NCBI GenBank assembly: GCA_046542995.1
Contig: JBKHAH010000072.1
Location: 1-16,590 of the forward strand
Source of the DNA: Perlabentimonas sp046542995
Lineage (GTDB): Bacteria; Bacteroidota; Bacteroidia; Bacteroidales; Tenuifilaceae
Length of the DNA: 16,590 nt
Direction: 5' to 3'
Part shown: one piece after another, positions 7,342 through 14,917 of the stretch
How positions within the stretch are numbered: position 1 is the first letter of the stretch
Layout of the letters: every line of letters starts with the position of its first letter
The notes under the pieces: model-generated
The model's database searches: none
Told to the model about the DNA's origin: nothing
Seen by the model: only the letters and a program-made list of their open reading frames with translations
Made by a program: the position numbers and the translations under genes

Positions 7342-8973
7342 ATGAGAATATTACCCATTATAGCTGCTAATAGCCTAATTTTCCTTTCAACCATTAAAGA
7401 AACCGCGCAGTTCTTTTTTTTGCTTAGGTTTTTTAGGAAAGTACAAATTAGAAAGTTTACTAAACTTATAAACAAGAATATACAGTCGGATTATTTAAGC
7501 TGTAAGAAACAAAAGCTTCTAAACTTTCCGTACGATTTACCTTTAACAACTTGGGAAGATTACACCCCTTACATTAGGAAAATTGTAACCCGAAGTAACG
7601 GTCTGCTGACCTCAGAGAGGGTACTTTTGTTTGAACCTACCAGCGGCACAACCTCAGCAACCAAGTATGTACCCTATACCAAATCTCTAAAAAATGAGTT
7701 TGCTAATGCCATTAAACCCTGGCTATTTGGTTTATACATTACGTGGCCAAAGCTTTTTGTATCTACTCAGTATTGGTCAATAAGCCCAGCCACAAACCAA
7801 GCCGAACATTCTGATTTAGGAATACCCATTGGTTTTGAACAGGATAGCGAGTATTTAGGAGGGGGGCTTAGCGCTATTCAAAATTATATTATGGTAGTTC
7901 CTGATAGGATTAAGAATGTATCCGATAGTCAGAACTGGGCATATATTACGGCCTTTTATCTTTTAAGCGATAAAAAGTTAGGCTTAATTTCTGTTTGGCA
8001 CCCATCATTTTTAACAATTCTGATTAAATCGATTCAAGAAAACTACTTACAATTAGTTTCTGATATTAAAAAGGGGAGCATATCCATTGAAACTTATCAA
8101 TTTAAAAGATTTTCAGCTGGAAGCATTAAGCCTAACAGACGAAGAGCAGAGCAGCTGGAATCGTTAGATATTAACACTCAAGGTGTATTCGAGAAAATCT
8201 GGCCTCGCTTACAAGTTATTAGTTGCTGGGCCGATACACCAGAAGAACCATGTTTAAACCAGCTGAAGAAAATATTTCCAACCACTTACATTCAAGCTAA
8301 AGGACTGATTGCTACGGAGGGAATTATTTCCTTTCCATTTGGAAAGCGATGGGGTATTCCAGCGTACCGCTCACATTATTTGGAGTTTATTGATTTAAGA
8401 ACCAAAAAGTTAAAAGCCTTGCATCAGCTTAATGTTGGTCAGAAGTACGAGGTTGTTATTACCACTAGCGGGGGGCTTTATCGTTACAAGTTAAACGATA
8501 TTGTGCAAGTTACAGGTATGGGTAAGTTCAGGCTACCTTTTTTTAGGTTTATGCACAAAAGTAACTATGTATCGGATATTAGGGGCGAGAAGGTTAGTTT
8601 ACATCAGGTTGATGGTATCTTCCATTTAATTTTTGATAAGTATGATGCAATTAATTTTTTAATGCTAGCCCCGGTAATTGAGGAGAATCTGGCCTTCTAC
8701 TCTTGCATTATAAATGTTGATAATCCTGCTCAGTTCCCTTTCCGGAATCTAGTTTCTGATATTGAGTTGGGGCTTAGGGAGAATTACCACTATAACTATG
8801 CGCGGGAGCTTAACCAGCTGCAAAAGTTGAGGGTTTTTCTAACTCAATCAAATCCAACTCAGGATATAATATCTCATCTTGAATTGCTAGGAACCAAAAA
8901 GGGCGATGTTAAAATTATGTCAATGAGCAAGATACCCTATTGGCCAAATATCCTTAAAGGTAAGTACCTGTGA
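7342..8973 (+). CDS. GH3-family acyl-adenylating (acyl-amido synthetase-like) enzyme
   Basis: This 543-residue protein belongs to the GH3 (auxin-responsive) branch of the adenylate-forming enzymes. The three nucleotide-binding motifs are present: FEPTSGTTSATKYVPYT at 97-113 (phosphate-binding loop), ATEG at 324-327, and LYRYKLNDIVQVTG at 379-392. Plant GH3 enzymes activate a carboxylate with ATP and join it to an amino acid; bacterial homologues are mostly uncharacterised. In motif III, N385 replaces the glycine usual before the aspartate (YRYxxGD). The start was set at the ATG at 7342, one base after the upstream stop; a TTG at 7312 would overlap that gene by 29 bases and add nothing conserved. 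As the last gene of the run it probably activates a fatty or other carboxylic acid for amide formation. The family is firm; the substrate is unknown. Confidence 0.88.
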   Translation: MRILPIIAANSLIFLSTIKETAQFFFLLRFFRKVQIRKFTKLINKNIQSDYLSCKKQKLLNFPYDLPLTTWEDYTPYIRKIVTRSNGLLTSERVLLFEPTSGTTSATKYVPYTKSLKNEFANAIKPWLFGLYITWPKLFVSTQYWSISPATNQAEHSDLGIPIGFEQDSEYLGGGLSAIQNYIMVVPDRIKNVSDSQNWAYITAFYLLSDKKLGLISVWHPSFLTILIKSIQENYLQLVSDIKKGSISIETYQFKRFSAGSIKPNRRRAEQLESLDINTQGVFEKIWPRLQVISCWADTPEEPCLNQLKKIFPTTYIQAKGLIATEGIISFPFGKRWGIPAYRSHYLEFIDLRTKKLKALHQLNVGQKYEVVITTSGGLYRYKLNDIVQVTGMGKFRLPFFRFMHKSNYVSDIRGEKVSLHQVDGIFHLIFDKYDAINFLMLAPVIEENLAFYSCIINVDNPAQFPFRNLVSDIELGLRENYHYNYARELNQLQKLRVFLTQSNPTQDIISHLELLGTKKGDVKIMSMSKIPYWPNILKGKYL

Positions 8974-9050
8974 TTTTTTGTGAATAGTTGTTTCAAGTTT
9001 AATTTTGCTGTAACTTAGTTTTAGTAGTATTTACATTAAAATTTAAAGAT

Positions 9051-9194
9051 ATGGAAAAGTTGTACTCAATTCTTAAAACCTTGCTAGACCCCATGGTTGT
9101 TTTACTTATTATGGTTCTGCGTTTAGTTATTAATGTAATTCACTGCTGTTCCTCAGTTTATTTTAAGTGGACAGCAGTAGTAAATGATTGTTAG
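9051..9194 (+). CDS. Possible small hydrophobic protein, 47 residues
   Basis: An ATG after an A-rich leader (AATTTAAAGAT) opens a 47-codon frame. The product begins MEKLYSILKTLLDP, continues with a hydrophobic stretch MVVLLIMVLRLVINVI at 15-30 that could span a membrane (one Arg inside), and ends with a cysteine-containing tail HCCSSVYFKW...NDC. No family is recognised. In its favour are the hydrophobic segment, the A-rich leader and the use of an otherwise empty gap. Against it are its short length, the overlap of its last third with a stem-loop, and the chance of such a frame in AT-rich DNA. If real it could be a small membrane protein or, more speculatively, a peptide substrate for the upstream enzymes. 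Confidence 0.3.
   Translation: MEKLYSILKTLLDPMVVLLIMVLRLVINVIHCCSSVYFKWTAVVNDC
9142..9178 (+). other. Stem-loop, 10 base pairs with one bulged base
   Basis: ACTGCTGT at 9142-9149, a bulged T, then CC pairs with GGACAGCAGT at 9169-9178 around a 16-base loop. It is one of the strongest inverted repeats noted in the window. No T-tract follows, so it may be a processing or protecting 3' end for the upstream operon mRNA, or an operator-like palindrome. It overlaps the end of the possible 47-codon frame. Confidence 0.5.
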
Positions 9195-9212
9195 AATGTT
9201 CCAACCATAAGT

Positions 9213-9235
9213 TATAGCATTAAATTATTGCTATA
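9213..9235 (+). repeat. Perfect 7-base inverted repeat upstream of the lipoprotein gene
   Basis: TATAGCA (9213-9219) and TGCTATA (9229-9235) are perfect inverted copies around a 9-base loop, flanked further out by AACC (9203-9206) and GGTT (9236-9239). It lies about 60 bases upstream of the -7 element of the next gene. It could be a protein-binding palindrome or an RNA 3'-end hairpin; the sequence does not decide. Confidence 0.4.
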
Positions 9236-9295
9236 GGTTTATAAATTATCTGATACTTCCCTCAGAATTTTCCGATCAACACTAGCCAATTTTAA

Positions 9296-9303
9296 TATCT
9301 TTG
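9296..9303 (+). promoter_or_regulatory. -7 promoter element of the beta-propeller lipoprotein gene
   Basis: TATCTTTG matches the Bacteroidota -7 consensus TAnnTTTG and lies 30 bases before the ATG at 9334. A convincing -33 TTG at the 19-20 base spacing is missing. It favours the ATG at 9334 over the in-frame TTG at 9301, which lies inside the element. Confidence 0.5.
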
Positions 9304-9333
9304 CCATTATTTATCTTTAATTTTGTATTGTTG

Positions 9334-11037
9334 ATGAGGAATTTTGCATTTCGTTCGGTAGTCATACCAGTTATAACTCTTGCTTTTTTAGTTTTGCTAT
9401 TATCAGGAGGTTGTGCAGGAGTCAAAAAACTTTCAGAGGAAGAAACTCAGGTAAAACATAAGAATATTTTAAAGCAGCTTGATAAAATTAGCCTAGAAGA
9501 TAATATCATTTTTCAAAAGGATTCCTTGCTTGGCAGGTTTTTATCTAATATTCCAGAAATTCCAGAGTTTGCTCTGGTTTATGCTCCAAATCTTGATTTA
9601 TCTCACACACTTAAAAAAGTCAGTCACAGAACCTATCACTATTACGATTCCTCTCACCTAAACGGAAGAATAGTTGATGATTTTTATAGTAAGGAGAAGG
9701 GAGTTCTCATGTTTAGGGGTAGCTTTAAAAGGGATATGCCCGTTTCGGGCAATGTTCAAGGGATTCCTAAAAAAATTATAATCGATTGGGTTTATAATAC
9801 TGATTTTAATGCAAAAAAGACGAGCCTTGGAATTTGGGGCGGTGGGTTAGGATGGACTGGTCAGCCACTACTCGTGAATTGGCCAGATACGCTGCGACAA
9901 TCCTTTAAGGCATTATCCGATGATTTTAAATCAAAAAATTCTGTCCCCGAAGTAATTCTGGGCTCATTATCGGGCACCGTATTTTTTCTCGATTTTGAAA
10001 CAGGTAAAGAGACCAGAGCCCCAATACATACAAACAACCCCATTAAGGGTACTCCATCTGTTGATCCAAGGTTCAATGGTATGCTTTACATTGGTAATGG
10101 TGTGCCGCATACCAGCGAATTTGGCATTCATATGATTAACCTTCACAAGCATAAAGAGCAATACTTCTACTCTGGTCATACGGAGTCGGTTGCATACCGC
10201 AGATGGGGAGCTTTTGATAGCAGCCCTGTTGTTGTTGGTGATTACCTCTACTGGCCAGGAGAGAATGGCGTGTTCTATAAATACTCTGTTAATAATGGAG
10301 AAATCAAGCTAATGTCTAAGTTGGTTTATCGGGTATCTGGCAAGCCGAATTATGGAATTGAGTCGAGCCTTGCAGTTTATAAAAACTATGGATATTTTGG
10401 TGATAATAATGGGAACATCCTGTGTGTAAACCTGCTAACCATGAAACCCGTTTGGCATTACGATAATATAGATGATACGGATGCATCAATTGTAATTGAG
10501 GTGGAGGATGGCGTGCCATATCTGTACACTAGCTGCCAGATTGATAAGCAGCCTGATGAGGGCTACTCGTATTTTACCAAGCTAAATGGATTGGATGGAA
10601 CAAAAGTGTGGACAAACAAGGTGAGGGCTTATGCCGTTGTACAGGGTAAATCGCGGAGCGATGGGGGGATGTTCTCTACACCGTTAATAGGCAAGCATAA
10701 TGCCAATGATATTATCATCACAAACATTACCCACACAAAGAAACGCCGTAATGGGGAACTTATTGCTTTTTACAAAAGCACGGGTAAAATTGCCTATCGT
10801 ACTCATTTAAGTGCTTATAGTTGGTCTTCTCCCGTAGCTTTCTATAACGAGGTGGGCGATTTGTATATTTTTACTGGCGATGTTATTGGTAACGCTTATC
10901 TTATTGATGGCAGTAACGGTGATATTATTTATAAGCGAAATGTTGGGCATAACTTTGAGGCTTCACCTGTTGCTTGGGGCAATAGTGTTGTAATTGGCTC
11001 AAGAGGACGACAAATATATAGGTTAACTATAGAATAG
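9334..11037 (+). CDS. Secreted PQQ-type beta-propeller repeat lipoprotein
   Basis: This 567-residue protein starts with a signal peptide (basic MRNFAFR, hydrophobic IPVITLAFLVLLL) ending in SGGC, with C27 as the likely lipidated cysteine, so it is probably anchored in the outer or inner membrane. The lipobox is weak, with S at -3. The mature part has repeated beta-propeller blades of the PQQ/quinoprotein-like type, each with a hydrophobic strand, a Gly turn and a closing strand: VILGSLSGTVFFLDFETGKE, SSPVVVGDYLYWPGENGVFY, GYFGDNNGNILCVNLLTMKP, DLYIFTGDVIGNAYLIDGSN and a last blade VVIGSRGRQIYRL. Such domains mostly serve as scaffolds or binding platforms; PQQ binding is not demonstrated. The start at 9334 is chosen because an in-frame TTG at 9301 lies inside the promoter element. 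It converges on recG with 32 bases between the stops. Confidence 0.82.
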   Translation: MRNFAFRSVVIPVITLAFLVLLLSGGCAGVKKLSEEETQVKHKNILKQLDKISLEDNIIFQKDSLLGRFLSNIPEIPEFALVYAPNLDLSHTLKKVSHRTYHYYDSSHLNGRIVDDFYSKEKGVLMFRGSFKRDMPVSGNVQGIPKKIIIDWVYNTDFNAKKTSLGIWGGGLGWTGQPLLVNWPDTLRQSFKALSDDFKSKNSVPEVILGSLSGTVFFLDFETGKETRAPIHTNNPIKGTPSVDPRFNGMLYIGNGVPHTSEFGIHMINLHKHKEQYFYSGHTESVAYRRWGAFDSSPVVVGDYLYWPGENGVFYKYSVNNGEIKLMSKLVYRVSGKPNYGIESSLAVYKNYGYFGDNNGNILCVNLLTMKPVWHYDNIDDTDASIVIEVEDGVPYLYTSCQIDKQPDEGYSYFTKLNGLDGTKVWTNKVRAYAVVQGKSRSDGGMFSTPLIGKHNANDIIITNITHTKKRRNGELIAFYKSTGKIAYRTHLSAYSWSSPVAFYNEVGDLYIFTGDVIGNAYLIDGSNGDIIYKRNVGHNFEASPVAWGNSVVIGSRGRQIYRLTIE

Positions 11038-11072
11038 GATAACTTGGGTTAATTTTTCCAAATGGCATTCTA
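11030..11072. terminator. Possible shared terminator between converging genes
   Basis: The 32-base gap between the lipoprotein stop and the recG stop contains nested inverted arms: TAGAAT (11030-11035) with ATTCTA (11067-11072), and TTGG (11044-11047) with CCAA (11058-11061), around a T-rich loop. Pairing is weak and interrupted, so this is a tentative bidirectional terminator call. Confidence 0.25.
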
Positions 11073-13175
11073 GCTAATTTGTGCGTAGCTGGTTTTTTCC
11101 AGCGTAAGTTTCTCAAGCTGTTTTAGTAGAATTAGATTCTTTGGGAGTTCCAGCTTCCTGTCCTCATCAACAATGTCGGTTGCTACCTGGCGGGCATACT
11201 GTAGTATTTGGCCATCTTTACCTATGTTTGCAATTTTAAAATCAAATGGCAGGCCACTTTGCTGCGTGCCCTCCATATCGCCGGGGCCACGAAGTTGCAT
11301 GTCAACCTCCGCAATTTCAAATCCATCATTAGTAGCTACCATGGTTTGTAGTCGCTTTCGCGATTCGTTGGTTAACTTAACACCTGACATAAGCACGCAG
11401 AAACTCTCATCGGCACCCCTTCCAACCCGTCCTCGTAGCTGGTGGAGCTGCGATAGCCCAAAGCGCTCAGCGCTCTCAATAACCATTACCGTTGCGTTGG
11501 GTACGTTTACCCCAACTTCAATAACCGTTGTAGCTACCATTATTTGTGCTTGCCCCTTGGCAAAAAGCTGCATGGAGGCATCCTTTTCATCGGCCTTCAT
11601 TTGCCCATGAACCACCACCGTAACATATTCTGGTGGGGGGAATGCTCTCGATATACTCTCGTACCCATCCTTTAAATCCTTATAATCCATCTTCTCCGAT
11701 TCTTTTATAAGAGGGTAAACAATGTAGACTTGTCTTCCTTGCTTAACCTGATCACGGATGAGACCAAAAGCTCGGTTCCTTTTTGTATCGGTATAATGAA
11801 TGGTTTTTATGGGTTTTCTGCCGGGTGGCAGCTCGTCAATTACGCTCACATCCAAATCGCCATAAACAGTCATGGCAAGCGTACGGGGTATTGGGGTAGC
11901 GGTCATTACCAGTACGTGCGGTGGGGTTATGTTTTTTGCCCACAGTTTTGCTCGTTGAGCCACACCAAACCGCTGCTGCTCATCAATAACCACTAACCCT
12001 AAATTCTTAAACTTAACAACATCCTCAATTAGAGCGTGAGTGCCAATTAGAATGTTTGTATTACCCTCCAAAAGGTCTGCATGAATTTTTGGGCGTTCAC
12101 CCTTTTTTGTGCTTCCAGTTAGTAGATTTATGCTAAGGGGCAACCCTTTAAGCAGCTCGGTAATTGTTTCGTAGTGTTGGGTTGCAAGTATTTCAGTAGG
12201 AGCCATTATACATGCCTGAAAACCATTGTCAATAGCAATAAGCATTGACATAATGGCCACCAGCGTTTTGCCGCTACCCACATCCCCCTGTAGCAGCCTG
12301 TTCATCTGCTTGCCAGAGCCCAAATCTCTGCGTATCTCGCGCATTACTCTTTTTTGCGCATCGGTGAGCGTAAAGGGGAGTTTTTCCTTATAAAACTGAT
12401 TAAAGGTGTCTCCAACAATGCTAAATATATTCCCCTTCACTTTAAGTTCCCTCACATATTTCAGGTGAAGCTGGCTAAGCTGCACGTAAAAAAGTTCCTC
12501 AAATTTTAGACGCATCTGGGCTTTCTGAAGTAATGTTGCCGATTCAGGAAAATGAATGTTTCGGAGTGCTTCAGGCAGAGTTGTTAGTTTTAATCGCTCA
12601 ATCAGGTAGGGTGGGAGGGTTTCGTTAATTTTCCCATCAAGCATCTCTGCCAGCGATTGCTGAAGTTTAAGGATTGTTCTGGAGGTTATATAGCTATTTT
12701 TTAATTTCTCAGTTGTACTGTAAACAGCTTGTAGCTGAGCATTTAAGTTTTTTTGCTCAGGATTATACTCTTCAACCTCAGGGTGAGCAATATTGTATCG
12801 CCCGCTGAACTTGCTTGGTTTACCAAAAATTACGTAGTTTACATTGGGCTTTAAACTTTTCGAAATCCATCGTAAACCTTTAAACCATACAAGCTCAATA
12901 GTTCCCGTTCCATCAGTAAAGATTGCGGTAAGCCTTTTTTTTCGTCCCATTCCGGCTTCTTGAAACCTTACTATCTTACCAATTATTTGAATGTAAGGTA
13001 AATCGCTGTTTATTTCAGATATCTTATAAAACTTTGAGCGGTCAACATATTTATATGGGAAAGTGTAAAGCAAATCGCCAAAGGTGCTAATATTTAGCTC
13101 CTTTTTAAGCAGTTCTGCTTTTTTTGGGCCAACTCCGGGCAGGTACATTATATCGGTTATAAGGCTAACTCCCAT
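11070..13175 (-). CDS. recG: ATP-dependent DNA helicase RecG
   Basis: This 701-residue protein has full RecG length and layout. The N-terminal wedge/OB region contains YLPGVGPKKAELLKKELNI (11-29) and TFPYKYVDRSKFY (38-50). The helicase core has TDAQKRV (271), Walker A GDVGSGKT (298-305), APTEILATQH (325-334), the Walker B box DEQQRFG (398-404), TATPIPRTLA (425-434) and QLRGRVGRG (579-587). The C-terminal translocation region includes RGPGDMEGTQQSG (629-641). RecG remodels stalled replication forks and drives branch migration of Holliday junctions in the cytoplasm. DEQQ stands where E. coli RecG has DEQH, a conservative variant. It is a single gene flanked by a convergent and a divergent neighbour. 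A possible -7 element (TAATTTTG, 13180-13187) lies so close to the ATG that a leaderless or near-leaderless message would result. Confidence 0.97.
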   Translation of the reverse strand: MGVSLITDIMYLPGVGPKKAELLKKELNISTFGDLLYTFPYKYVDRSKFYKISEINSDLPYIQIIGKIVRFQEAGMGRKKRLTAIFTDGTGTIELVWFKGLRWISKSLKPNVNYVIFGKPSKFSGRYNIAHPEVEEYNPEQKNLNAQLQAVYSTTEKLKNSYITSRTILKLQQSLAEMLDGKINETLPPYLIERLKLTTLPEALRNIHFPESATLLQKAQMRLKFEELFYVQLSQLHLKYVRELKVKGNIFSIVGDTFNQFYKEKLPFTLTDAQKRVMREIRRDLGSGKQMNRLLQGDVGSGKTLVAIMSMLIAIDNGFQACIMAPTEILATQHYETITELLKGLPLSINLLTGSTKKGERPKIHADLLEGNTNILIGTHALIEDVVKFKNLGLVVIDEQQRFGVAQRAKLWAKNITPPHVLVMTATPIPRTLAMTVYGDLDVSVIDELPPGRKPIKTIHYTDTKRNRAFGLIRDQVKQGRQVYIVYPLIKESEKMDYKDLKDGYESISRAFPPPEYVTVVVHGQMKADEKDASMQLFAKGQAQIMVATTVIEVGVNVPNATVMVIESAERFGLSQLHQLRGRVGRGADESFCVLMSGVKLTNESRKRLQTMVATNDGFEIAEVDMQLRGPGDMEGTQQSGLPFDFKIANIGKDGQILQYARQVATDIVDEDRKLELPKNLILLKQLEKLTLEKTSYAQIS

Positions 13176-13279
13176 ATTACAAAATTAAGTATTCATTCTT
13201 TTTTTCCTACTATGGTAAGTCTATTTAAAAATAATTAAAAAAAATATCTTTCACGCAATAAATAAGTGGAATTAACCGA

Positions 13280-13287
13280 TACATTTG
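13280..13287 (+). promoter_or_regulatory. -7 promoter element of the methyltransferase gene
   Basis: TACATTTG matches TAnnTTTG and lies 19 bases before the GTG at 13307. No clear -33 TTG at the right spacing was found; the upstream stretch is A/T-rich. A leader of roughly 13-15 bases is predicted. Confidence 0.45.
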
Positions 13288-13306
13288 TATATTAAAATTT
13301 TAGCTT

Positions 13307-14110
13307 GTGTTTGATATATCTAACTCAGTAAGAATTGCTCAGGACTACATGTCTTTCCTCGTATCTGCTAAATCTACTGCAGGTCATGGGATACACTCCC
13401 CATTTGTATATGGATTTGTTAACGAAGTCTTGAATTCCAAGGACAAATGGCAAGAAACGATTAACGAGATAGAATGGTTTAGGAACTGGCAAGTTAACTC
13501 AGGTGTTAGCCTGGGGTGTAGTTTTTATGGTGCTGGTAGCAGAGTGCATACTAAGCCAACCTCTTTATGTAGGATAATTAAGGACTCGTCGGTATCTCCA
13601 AAAATTGGTGGCCTTCTTTTTCGTTTAGCAAAATGGGTTAATGCCCAGAATATATTAGAGTTGGGGACTTCGGTAGGTATGAGTACCTTGTATTTGGCAA
13701 GTGCATGCCCTAACGGTTTGGTAACAACTCTGGAGGGTGATAGCCAAAGGCTTGAAATTGCAAAAAGCTCTTTTGATTATCTTGGTTATAGTAACATTAG
13801 CGTGGTAGAAGGCGATTTTGATACAAGAATTGGTGGAGTGCTAGATGCTTCCCCAAAATTTGACCTTGTTTTTTTTGATGGCAATCATAAGGCTGAACCC
13901 ACTTTAAGGTATTTCAGGCAATGTCTGGAAAAAAAGCACAACGACTCGGTTTTTGTTTTTGATGATATTCGCTGGAGTAATGAGATGTTCAGAGCATGGC
14001 AGGTAATTTCTCACCACAAGAGCGTAAGCATTAGCATCGATTTGTTTAACGTTGGGGTAGTAATTTTCAGAAAAGGCATAGCCAAGCAAAATTTTATGAT
14101 AAACTTTTAG
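13307..14110 (+). CDS. Class I SAM-dependent methyltransferase
   Basis: This 267-residue protein has a Rossmann-type SAM-binding core starting near residue 105. Motif I is ILELGTSVGMSTLYLA (116-131), followed by the acidic strand end TLEGD (141-145), VVEGDF (166-171), FFDGNHK (189-195) and VFDDIRWS (217-224). The order resembles O-methyltransferase-like proteins, with acidic residues (D191, D219, D220) where such enzymes often bind a metal. The N-terminal block AGHGIHSPFVYGFV (25-38) is of a type I associate with uncharacterised Bacteroidota methyltransferases. The acceptor is unknown. The start is GTG at 13307, placed just after a -7 promoter element; the next in-frame ATG is codon 15 and would leave a shorter N-terminus ahead of the conserved HSPF block. 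It is probably its own transcription unit. Confidence 0.85.
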   Translation: MFDISNSVRIAQDYMSFLVSAKSTAGHGIHSPFVYGFVNEVLNSKDKWQETINEIEWFRNWQVNSGVSLGCSFYGAGSRVHTKPTSLCRIIKDSSVSPKIGGLLFRLAKWVNAQNILELGTSVGMSTLYLASACPNGLVTTLEGDSQRLEIAKSSFDYLGYSNISVVEGDFDTRIGGVLDASPKFDLVFFDGNHKAEPTLRYFRQCLEKKHNDSVFVFDDIRWSNEMFRAWQVISHHKSVSISIDLFNVGVVIFRKGIAKQNFMINF

Positions 14111-14118
14111 TAGGTTTG
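14111..14118 (+). promoter_or_regulatory. -7 promoter element upstream of the ABC ATPase gene
   Basis: TAGGTTTG matches TAnnTTTG. It begins immediately after the methyltransferase stop and is 37 bases before the ATG at 14156. A TTG at the -33 spacing is not evident. It suggests that the ABC gene can be transcribed separately from the methyltransferase gene. Confidence 0.4.
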
Positions 14119-14155
14119 TTGGTCAAATTGAAAACTTGTTAAAACAACACTATAG

Positions 14156-14893
14156 ATGAGCAAAAAAACTCTAATTGATATTACAGATATAAAAAAATAT
14201 TATAAGGTTGGTTCTGTGATAGTTAAAGCGTTGGATGGTGTTTCTCTTCATATTACAAAGAATGAGTACGTTGCCATTATGGGACCCTCAGGTTCAGGAA
14301 AATCAACCCTAATGAATATACTTGGGTGTCTGGATACTCCAACCGATGGAACCTACGTTTTAAATGGTACCGATGTGAGTAAATTAGAGGATGATAGCCT
14401 TGCCGAGATTAGAAATAAGGAGATCGGTTTTGTTTTTCAAACATTTAACCTGCTACCCCGCTATAGCGCTCTTGAGAATGTGATGCTACCGTTAATTTAT
14501 GCCGGTGTTAACAAAGCAAATAGAATTGTTCAGGCAGAGAGCGCGCTTGGCAAGGTTAGCCTTACAGATAGAATGCTTCACAGACCCAATGAACTATCTG
14601 GAGGGCAAAGGCAAAGGGTAGCGGTGGCGCGCGCTTTAGTTAACAACCCGTCAATTATACTTGCCGATGAGCCCACAGGGAACCTCGACTCAAAAACCTC
14701 AGTTGATATAATGAATCTTTTTGAGGATATATACAATGAGGGTAACACAATTATTGTAGTTACGCACGAGGAGGAGATTGCTCGACATGCAAGGCGAATT
14801 ATTCGTTTGCGCGATGGCTTAATTGAGACTGACGAGGTAAACCCAAATCCTATTAAGATTCAAAAGGTTGTTGCTAATGAGAACGATAATTAG
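14156..14893 (+). CDS. ABC transporter ATP-binding protein, MacB/LolD type
   Basis: This 245-residue nucleotide-binding subunit has all key motifs: Walker A GPSGSGKST (43-51), Q-loop Q95 in FVFQTFNLLPRYSALENV, signature LSGGQRQRVAVARAL (147-161), Walker B IILADEPTGNLDS (167-179) with catalytic E172, and switch histidine H204 in VVTHEEEIA. The sequence around the Q-loop and NLDSKTS are typical of the MacB/LolD/FtsE-like group, which energises mechanotransmission permeases that release lipoproteins, drive export or regulate envelope enzymes. No permease gene lies next to it: the following genes encode a putative lipoprotein and a putative outer-membrane protein, so the membrane partner must be elsewhere. 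The C-terminal tail after residue 225 is polar and variable. The family call is firm; the cargo is unknown. Confidence 0.93.
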   Translation: MSKKTLIDITDIKKYYKVGSVIVKALDGVSLHITKNEYVAIMGPSGSGKSTLMNILGCLDTPTDGTYVLNGTDVSKLEDDSLAEIRNKEIGFVFQTFNLLPRYSALENVMLPLIYAGVNKANRIVQAESALGKVSLTDRMLHRPNELSGGQRQRVAVARALVNNPSIILADEPTGNLDSKTSVDIMNLFEDIYNEGNTIIVVTHEEEIARHARRIIRLRDGLIETDEVNPNPIKIQKVVANENDN

Positions 14894-14917
14894 GCATTAG
14901 TTTAAATTGTCTTTACT

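Larger units (their letters stand above)
8974..9333 (+). other. 360-base intergenic region after the GH3 gene
   Basis: This gap separates the five-gene run from the beta-propeller lipoprotein gene. It holds a possible 47-codon reading frame (9051-9194), two stem-loops (9142-9178 and 9213-9235) and a good -7 promoter element (9296-9303). Neither stem-loop is followed by a run of T, so neither is a textbook intrinsic terminator. I see no tRNA and no riboswitch core. Confidence 0.6.

Noticed and set aside
9301..9333. Upstream TTG start for the beta-propeller lipoprotein (extra 11 residues)
   Set aside because: The TTG overlaps the -7 element at 9296-9303, and the ATG at 9334 gives a normal signal peptide with a basic N-terminus.
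11173..11996. Plus-strand reading frames of 145 and 88 codons inside recG
   Set aside because: They are antisense to highly conserved RecG motifs and show no recognisable domain.
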